Below, piece after piece: positions 5,499 through 10,340 of a stretch of 10,340 nt of DNA. Numbering within the stretch: position 1 is the first letter of the stretch; each line of letters begins with the position of its first letter. Under the pieces are notes generated by a model. It saw only the letters and a list, made by a program, of their open reading frames with translations, searched no databases and was not told where the DNA came from. Source of the DNA: a bacterium (GTDB taxonomy: Bacteria > Verrucomicrobiota > Kiritimatiellia > UBA8416); contig JAIFLS010000001.1 in the NCBI GenBank assembly GCA_020048935.1, forward strand, positions 1 to 10,340, written 5' to 3'. Both the position numbers and the translations under genes were made by a program.

Positions 5499-8219
5499 AT
5501 GACAACCGAACTCGAGAAAATCAAAGATAATCGCGGCAATCCGGTGGCGACCGTCTCTCCGATAACGGCACCTCCGGCAACCGGTATCCATACCGATCCG
5601 GTAGATTCGTTCAAGTGTGCCGAATGCAGCGAGACCATCACCGTCACCGGTGTTCCCTCCTTTTCCGAGGTCAGTTGCCCGAAATGCGGCACCAAGGCAT
5701 CCGTACCGGCACACTTGAGCAACTTCCTGCTGCTGAAACTGATGGGCACTGGAGGCATGGGCGGGGTCTACTACGCCAGGGACGAGGAACTGGGCCGTTT
5801 CGTGGCCATCAAGGTCATGCTCGAGAGCCTGGGCAGCGATCCGGCTTTCATCGAGAATTTCCGTCGCGAAGCCCAGGCGGTGGCCAGACTGAACCATCCG
5901 AACATCGCCCAGATTTATTCCTACGGACAGGAGAAGGGCCAACCCTATATCGTGATGGAACTAGTCTCAGGCGAACGTGTGGACACCATGATGGAGGCCG
6001 GGGGGGGGCTCAAGCCGGCCTTGGCCATGCGCATCGGACTTGAGATCGCGCAGGGCCTCAGCGCCGCCGACGAAGCGGGTCTCGTGCATGGCGACATCAA
6101 ACCCGAAAACATCCTGCTAGACCAGAAAGGCCACGCGAAGCTGGTCGATTTCGGGCTGGCCACGGTCGCCCACCAGGCGGCTGGCGAAGGAATCTGGGGC
6201 ACGCCCTACTACATCGCGCCCGAGAAGGTCCGGAGACAGAAGGTGGACGCCCGCTCCGATATCTACAGCCTGGGCGCAACCCTTTTCCACATGCTGACCG
6301 GAAAACCGCCATTCGAGGGGAAAACCCCGGTTGAAGTCGTCAAGGCAAGACTGGATCGGCCACCCCCGGACCCCCGCAGTTACATGCCCGACCTGCCCGA
6401 GATCATCTCCAACACGATCAGGCGCATGCTGGCGGTGGACCGGACGGAACGGTACCCGAACTACCTTTCGCTGATCAGCGACCTGCGCAAGTCCGTCGAG
6501 GCCCTTGGCAGTGCGCCGGATGGGACGGGAAAGTTTGTCTCGGGTAAACAGATCCGGTTCAAGAAGCGCAAAGGGGGCTCCAGCGCCCCGACCTCCGCTC
6601 ACAGCGAAGCCTCCGGCACGACGGGCACCCACAAACTGCTGATCCACAAGGACGGCCACGGATCCACGGTCAAGGGTAACAGGACCACGCGAACGGGAAC
6701 GACCCCGATATCCGTAAGTGCCGGTAAAGTTTCCCCGCCGCCGCCGGCACCGACACCGGAAGAGATCGCGGCTCGCAAGGAACGCGAGCGGCGGCATCGC
6801 CGGAATGTCTGGCTAACCCTGGTTACTATTGTCCTGCTCCTGGTGGTTGCCGGCGCGACAGTTGCCTTGGTCATGCGCCGTCAGACGGAAATCGAGAAGC
6901 GCAAGGCGTTGTTCGCGCTCAGCAACGCCCGTAGCGCATCGGCGGAATTGTACACGACGATTTCCAATCATGTTGACCGGATGTCGGTTCTGACCAGGCA
7001 GGCGGAATCGATGGCGACCGAGATCCAGAACTCGGTCGAACGGATCACCGGCAGCAGGATCGAACTTGCGCCGCCACCGCCTCCCGCCCCCGTCCCGGAC
7101 GCGGCGGCTAAAACCGACACCGCCACCAATCCGGTTCCCGAGGGTGCCACGAATCCCGCCCCGGCAGCGGTGCCAGCACCGGAAACGGCTTTAGCCACAA
7201 ACGCACCAGCGCCAGACGTGCAGGCCGGTAATGAACCCACCACCGACGAGGCAGCGGCAACAGAGGCCGTGGCCGAACCGGTTTCCGTTCCCGCGGCACA
7301 CCCGATCATCGAGCCTGCCCGCGAGGGCCTCCAAGGTATCCGGGAGTTGATGGAGCTGAAGATACTAGCCGACAACACACTGGAGGAAGCGCTCGCGCTC
7401 GCCAGTGCCGTGCAAACCAGCAAGAACGCCGCCAAGGCAACGGAGGACACCGGCGCGTTGCGCGAGCTCGCGTCGCAAGCTGCGGAAACGGCAGCGATGG
7501 CAAAAACCCGCTTCGAGAGCCTGGTGATCATTCATAAACGGGTGATGGCGATCCGGCAGGAATTCGATAAGGCGGAGGAGGCCCGCATCGAGGCGGAAAA
7601 GGCGGCGGAAAAGGCCCGCATCGAGGCGGAAAACGCTGAACGCGAACGCCAGGCGATTATCGCCCGCATTGCGTTCGAGAGCCAGCAGGCGAAGAATGAC
7701 CGGGCTGACGTCAGAGCCCTGTTCGACGCCAACAGCTACGAGGAAGCGCTTGTCCAACTGAAGCAGCGGGCCGCGACCTACCAGACCGACCAGGGGAAGG
7801 CTGCGATCCAGGTCCTGATCGGGCGCTACGAGTATCTTGTGCGTATGAAGGAAGCCCTGATAGCGAAGATAAAGGAGACTCGCTATCCGTGGGGGTGGGG
7901 CTTCGGATCCGCTTCGCGCGATATCGAGACGGCGAATGAGAAGGGCGTTGTCGTCAAGGGCTCGTCCACCCCCTACCCCTGGTCTGCCGTAACAACGCCG
8001 CAGATGCTCAAGCTGGTTGATTACTACCTGGCATCAGGCACCTTGAAGGCTCGCACACGCATCGACATGGCATTCGGTGCCGCGATCTACTGTGACGAAT
8101 TCGGCCAGCAGGGGAGGGAACGGGCCCAGCAATATGCCAACCGGGCGATGGACCTGGGACTTGAACGCGATGCATTCTCCAGGCTGCTTGAGGCCGGATG
8201 GCTTGAAACCACGGAATAG
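5499..8219 (+). CDS. Membrane-spanning Ser/Thr protein kinase (PknB-like) with N-terminal zinc ribbon
   Basis: A 906-residue kinase expected to phosphorylate Ser/Thr in the cytoplasm in response to an envelope signal. Residues 40-63 form a zinc ribbon (CxxC, 16 residues, CxxC). The kinase domain spans ~76-345: Gly loop GTGGMGGVY (83-91), Lys105 in VAIK, catalytic Asp199 in HGDIKPEN, Asn204, DFG 217-219, then a GTPYYIAPE segment. The HRD arginine is replaced by Gly198, so it is a non-RD kinase. A basic, Ser/Thr-rich juxtamembrane stretch (~350-435) precedes one membrane helix (~438-460). Outside follow a helical segment, a Pro/Ala-rich linker (~524-600), a second helical part with a charged coiled coil (~689-735, 11-residue repeats), and a C-terminal region with YPW at 796-798 and 826-828 that I do not recognise. 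ATG 5499 is preferred over TTG 5475 because of the promoter position; the Shine-Dalgarno is weak. Only 90 bp follow the exosortase gene, so a functional link is possible but unproven. Its end converges on dciA. Confidence 0.92.
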   Translation: MTTELEKIKDNRGNPVATVSPITAPPATGIHTDPVDSFKCAECSETITVTGVPSFSEVSCPKCGTKASVPAHLSNFLLLKLMGTGGMGGVYYARDEELGRFVAIKVMLESLGSDPAFIENFRREAQAVARLNHPNIAQIYSYGQEKGQPYIVMELVSGERVDTMMEAGGGLKPALAMRIGLEIAQGLSAADEAGLVHGDIKPENILLDQKGHAKLVDFGLATVAHQAAGEGIWGTPYYIAPEKVRRQKVDARSDIYSLGATLFHMLTGKPPFEGKTPVEVVKARLDRPPPDPRSYMPDLPEIISNTIRRMLAVDRTERYPNYLSLISDLRKSVEALGSAPDGTGKFVSGKQIRFKKRKGGSSAPTSAHSEASGTTGTHKLLIHKDGHGSTVKGNRTTRTGTTPISVSAGKVSPPPPAPTPEEIAARKERERRHRRNVWLTLVTIVLLLVVAGATVALVMRRQTEIEKRKALFALSNARSASAELYTTISNHVDRMSVLTRQAESMATEIQNSVERITGSRIELAPPPPPAPVPDAAAKTDTATNPVPEGATNPAPAAVPAPETALATNAPAPDVQAGNEPTTDEAAATEAVAEPVSVPAAHPIIEPAREGLQGIRELMELKILADNTLEEALALASAVQTSKNAAKATEDTGALRELASQAAETAAMAKTRFESLVIIHKRVMAIRQEFDKAEEARIEAEKAAEKARIEAENAERERQAIIARIAFESQQAKNDRADVRALFDANSYEEALVQLKQRAATYQTDQGKAAIQVLIGRYEYLVRMKEALIAKIKETRYPWGWGFGSASRDIETANEKGVVVKGSSTPYPWSAVTTPQMLKLVDYYLASGTLKARTRIDMAFGAAIYCDEFGQQGRERAQQYANRAMDLGLERDAFSRLLEAGWLETTE
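6000..6008 (+). repeat. Run of nine G inside the kinase domain
   Basis: Nine consecutive G encode three glycines (168-170) between the hinge region and the helix before the catalytic loop. A gain or loss of one G would shift the frame before the catalytic Asp199 and abolish the kinase. Such tracts are slippage-prone in replication and error-prone in sequencing. The frame is open in this copy. Confidence 0.95.
7580..7633 (+). repeat. Two 21-bp direct repeats, 33-bp period, in the coiled-coil region of the kinase
   Basis: The same 21 bases occur at 7580-7600 and 7613-7633, and encode the shared ARIEAE core of two 11-residue units (EEARIEAEKAA and EKARIEAENAE). The period is in frame, so copy-number change would lengthen or shorten the extracytoplasmic coiled coil by hendecads without disrupting the reading frame. 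Confidence 0.9.
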
Positions 8220-8234
8220 GCCACCCCTCACTCC

Positions 8235-8636
8235 TCACCGCCCGCCGTCGGGGTCGAGCTGCAGCCGGACCCGGCGCACCTTGTCCGCACCGGCATACTC
8301 CTGGACATTCGCAAGCAGCGCGGCGAGCCCGTAGCGCTGCAATTCGTTCAGCCATACCGAGCTGTCGACATACACGGTCAGCTCGCTGCCCTGCAGTGTT
8401 CCCGGACGCGTATGCCGGGCCAGTTGCTTGCCCGCGATCGAAGGCCATGCGTCGACAATCTCCGCCGCCCATGCGGCATGGACCAGCCCCATGCGCTTCA
8501 GCACGTTTTCCACACCGGCAGCCATCGTGACACCCCCGGGATCCGGCGAGGGAGGCTTGAAACCCTCGATCCGGCAGCGCTCCCGCTCGATCATCCAGCG
8601 GCCCTTCGAATAACGGTTTGTCGCGGGATCACTCAT
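8235..8636 (-). CDS. dciA: DciA-type replicative helicase loader (DUF721)
   Basis: A 133-residue protein of the DUF721/DciA family, which in most bacteria without DnaC helps load the DnaB helicase at replication origins. The family pattern is plain in residues ~48-128: the AWPSIAGKQLARHTRP segment, then ELTVYVDSSVWLNEL, then a terminal helix and strand ending near VRRVRLQL. The first ~45 residues are a basic, probably flexible extension. The start at 8636 is set by a canonical AGGAGG six bases upstream and by the 8-bp overlap (ATGAGTGA) with the preceding gene; the frame is open further upstream only as a shadow. It is the last gene of the pyrD operon as seen here and converges on the kinase gene, with 15 bp between stop codons. 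Confidence 0.9.
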   Translation of the reverse strand: MSDPATNRYSKGRWMIERERCRIEGFKPPSPDPGGVTMAAGVENVLKRMGLVHAAWAAEIVDAWPSIAGKQLARHTRPGTLQGSELTVYVDSSVWLNELQRYGLAALLANVQEYAGADKVRRVRLQLDPDGGR

Positions 8637-10233
8637 CGACGCCCTCCTGCATACCATCGATATCGAAGACCAAGGCAAAGCACCCCTGCGGATCAAGACC
8701 GGCCTGCAAGGTGCATCCCCCCAGTCCCTCCATGCCAGCCAGCACACGCTTGATCACCGGCGTGTCGAGCCGCTCGGCCTTGCCGGTTTGCAACAACCGG
8801 ATGAACGCATAGCCCGCCAAGGCATTACCCGTGAGGTCCCCTAGCACCGGCAAACGCGCATGCCCGTAGAGCCAGACGGGAGCCAATCCTGCCGACATGA
8901 ACCCGGCCTCGAATGACGGTTCTCCCGCCGACAGGACACGACGCAACACCGCGACATTACTCATGCCGACAAGCCAGCCGTCGATGATCGCCAGGGCAGG
9001 ACGTTCATCGGCCCCCAGGAAGGCCAGCCCCCCTTTATCCTTTACCGGCTGCAGGATCCGGATGCCAGAGTGAGTACGGTCGGGCACGGCTATCAGCCCG
9101 GTTCCATAGAGCGAATTAAGCGTATCGACAAGCCGCGTCGCCGCCATATCCACCGGCGTCGCCGCATCGACCTGAAAGGCGAAGCCGATACTCGGAACCT
9201 TCAGCCGCATCAGCCGCCCGGAATAATCACCGCCCGATACCCAGGCGCAGAGCCCGCCCTCGCGCGTCGCCATTCCGGCCAGTACATCCAGCATAACCCG
9301 CTCACGAGAGCCCGGCTCCAGCAGTTCCTCGCCTGTCGCCAGCGCGTGCGCCAGCGGCAGCGCCACGATGGCGGCAGGCAGATCGGCCGGCAGAGGACAC
9401 ACGGCGCGCAACCCGGCCGTGGATTGCGCATCCGCCGACCCCGCGAACCAAGGCGGACTCCCGTGTGTCTCCTCCAGCATGACGCGTCCGGTCAGGCGTC
9501 CGTCCGCCTGCACATCAAAGGCTCCCGCCCAGAGGGCTGCATTCCCCGCATCATCGACCTGGCGGGCACGGAAATGACCAATACCCTCCGTGTAAGCCGC
9601 CAGCGGCACGGCCAGCGGCGTCAAAGGCCCGTGCCGCTTCAAGGCCAATAGCAGGGGAAAGGCGGCAAACGGATCCGATGAGGCGCAGCCCGCCAGCACC
9701 CCCTCGTAGACAGCGAAAGAGACCTTTTGCATACCGGCGGGCAATTCAGGAAACGATCCGGACCAGACACGGTCGCGCCCGATGTGGTATACCGTGAACC
9801 CCTCGAACGACTTGTCCAGCCAGCCATAACGCGCCAGGTGGGTCGTCACCCCGCCAACCCATGATCCTAGGAACAAGGAGGGGGAGCGTTCCGTCCCGTA
9901 TGCCGGGGCAAAGGCCAGGGCCACCCCGGTCCCGGCCAGTCGTTCCAGCAGTGCCTGCACACCAGGGTCAGCGACGGCTGCCTCCGCCTCCGACGCGGAC
10001 ACCTCGCCTGCGGCCAGCAGGACCGCCGCCGGGGCACTGCGCAGCACCGCCTCCATATGCCCGGTCGGCTTCAGGTGCCAGGACACCACCGTCGCCTCGG
10101 GCGGCACCACGCGCAGGACGCGCGACGGGTGATACGGGAAGGTGAAGACCCAGGCCAGCGTCCCAAGCGCAAAGACCACCGCCAGCAGCCCGATCACCAA
10201 ATGCCGTCTGCCGGGAAAACGGAAACGCCTCAT
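8629..10233 (-). CDS. Single-anchor envelope protein of unknown function
   Basis: A 534-residue protein I do not recognise with confidence. A basic N-terminus (MRRFRFPGRRH) leads into one hydrophobic helix (~11-32), an uncleaved signal anchor or signal peptide, so the rest should lie outside the cytoplasm. The remainder is a globular-looking mix of short strands and helices with no further membrane segment, no lipobox and no visible catalytic motif. The section after the anchor, with PPEATVVSWHL at ~44-54, weakly recalls DUF3352-type envelope proteins; this is only a suggestion. ATG 10233 overlaps the pyrD stop codon by ATGA, supporting the start by translational coupling. The stop overlaps the dciA start. 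Position between a pyrimidine gene and a replication gene gives no clear functional hint. Confidence 0.8.
   Translation of the reverse strand: MRRFRFPGRRHLVIGLLAVVFALGTLAWVFTFPYHPSRVLRVVPPEATVVSWHLKPTGHMEAVLRSAPAAVLLAAGEVSASEAEAAVADPGVQALLERLAGTGVALAFAPAYGTERSPSLFLGSWVGGVTTHLARYGWLDKSFEGFTVYHIGRDRVWSGSFPELPAGMQKVSFAVYEGVLAGCASSDPFAAFPLLLALKRHGPLTPLAVPLAAYTEGIGHFRARQVDDAGNAALWAGAFDVQADGRLTGRVMLEETHGSPPWFAGSADAQSTAGLRAVCPLPADLPAAIVALPLAHALATGEELLEPGSRERVMLDVLAGMATREGGLCAWVSGGDYSGRLMRLKVPSIGFAFQVDAATPVDMAATRLVDTLNSLYGTGLIAVPDRTHSGIRILQPVKDKGGLAFLGADERPALAIIDGWLVGMSNVAVLRRVLSAGEPSFEAGFMSAGLAPVWLYGHARLPVLGDLTGNALAGYAFIRLLQTGKAERLDTPVIKRVLAGMEGLGGCTLQAGLDPQGCFALVFDIDGMQEGVDE
8643..8648 (-). promoter_or_regulatory. 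Canonical ribosome binding site for dciA
   Basis: AGGAGG on the minus strand, six bases before the ATG at 8636. It lies inside the end of the upstream gene, and it decides between this start and in-frame upstream alternatives. It is the strongest Shine-Dalgarno sequence I see in the window, suggesting dciA can be translated independently of its upstream partner. Confidence 0.8.
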
Positions 10234-10340
10234 GGCATCACCACGCCACCGGTCAACTCACGCACACTGGCGATCCCGTGCCGCTGCAGGTACGCCTCGA
10301 TTCCGGCAATCACGTCAACCGCAGTCGACGGGTCCGTGAA
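10230..10340 (-). CDS. pyrD: Dihydroorotate dehydrogenase, C-terminal end (partial)
   Basis: Only the last 36 residues are in the window. They contain the pattern DPSTAVDVIAGIEAYL, then RHGIASVRELTGG, which is typical of the final helices of class 1B dihydroorotate dehydrogenase: a 'GIE..L..HGI..V.EL.G' ending. The enzyme oxidises dihydroorotate to orotate in pyrimidine synthesis; the 1B type normally works with a PyrK electron-transfer subunit, which would lie outside this window if present. The TGA overlaps the ATG of the next gene by four bases, so the gene heads a coupled operon in this window. The assignment rests on a short tail. Confidence 0.78.
   Translation of the reverse strand, partial: FTDPSTAVDVIAGIEAYLQRHGIASVRELTGGVVMP

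Noticed and set aside
6968..7531. Minus-strand open frame of 187 codons with Ala/Ser/Gly-rich, seemingly hydrophobic sequence
   Set aside because: It is the complement of the Pro/Ala-rich linker and helical part of the kinase; the hydrophobicity is a by-product of that composition.
8220..8234. Bidirectional terminator between the convergent kinase and dciA genes
   Set aside because: The gap is only 15 bp and no GC-rich hairpin with a T-run is visible in or beside it.
8637..8747. Upstream extension of the dciA frame by 37 residues
   Set aside because: A canonical AGGAGG six bases before ATG 8636 and the overlap with the upstream gene fix the start; the extension is a shadow of the upstream gene.
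1..10340. CRISPR array, tRNA or rRNA gene, insertion sequence or integrase, attachment site
   Set aside because: No regularly spaced repeats, no tRNA-like or rRNA-like stretch, and no transposase or integrase motif was seen on either strand.

Overview
The window is GC-rich and densely coded, with short intergenic gaps. It suggests a chromosomal region of a bacterium from the PVC group (Verrucomicrobiota, Kiritimatiellota, Lentisphaerota) or a similar Gram-negative lineage. The evidence is an exosortase, a large Ser/Thr kinase with an N-terminal zinc ribbon and a long extracytoplasmic tail, and a DciA-type helicase loader. This taxonomic guess is an inference from gene content; no rRNA or other marker gene is present.

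Layout: (1) 1-1163, minus strand: a LarA-family (lactate racemase-like) gene. It runs off the left edge and is broken by a perfect 34-bp tandem duplication that shifts the frame. (2) A 48-bp divergent gap, with a 16-bp perfect palindrome just inside the next gene. (3) 1212-5408, plus strand: a ~1398-residue protein with an exosortase domain (Cys190, Arg235, His256) at the N-terminus, one extra membrane helix, and then a ~1060-residue TPR-like solenoid. (4) 5409-5498: intergenic, with a good sigma-70-like promoter. (5) 5499-8219, plus strand: a 906-residue membrane-spanning Ser/Thr protein kinase. (6) 8220-8234: a 15-bp convergent gap with no visible terminator. (7) 10340-8235, minus strand: an operon of three overlapping genes, read right to left: the end of pyrD (dihydroorotate dehydrogenase), a single-anchor envelope protein of unknown function, and dciA (DUF721).

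How the genes relate: the minus-strand trio is joined by stop/start overlaps (ATGA, and an 8-bp overlap with a canonical Shine-Dalgarno), so it is probably one transcript mixing pyrimidine synthesis and replication genes. The exosortase-TPR gene and the kinase gene point the same way. The kinase has its own candidate promoter, so a shared function is only suggested by adjacency. The most unusual item is the fusion of a membrane transpeptidase-type sorting enzyme to a very large, probably periplasmic, TPR scaffold. No PEP-CTERM-type substrate and no exopolysaccharide gene is visible in the window.
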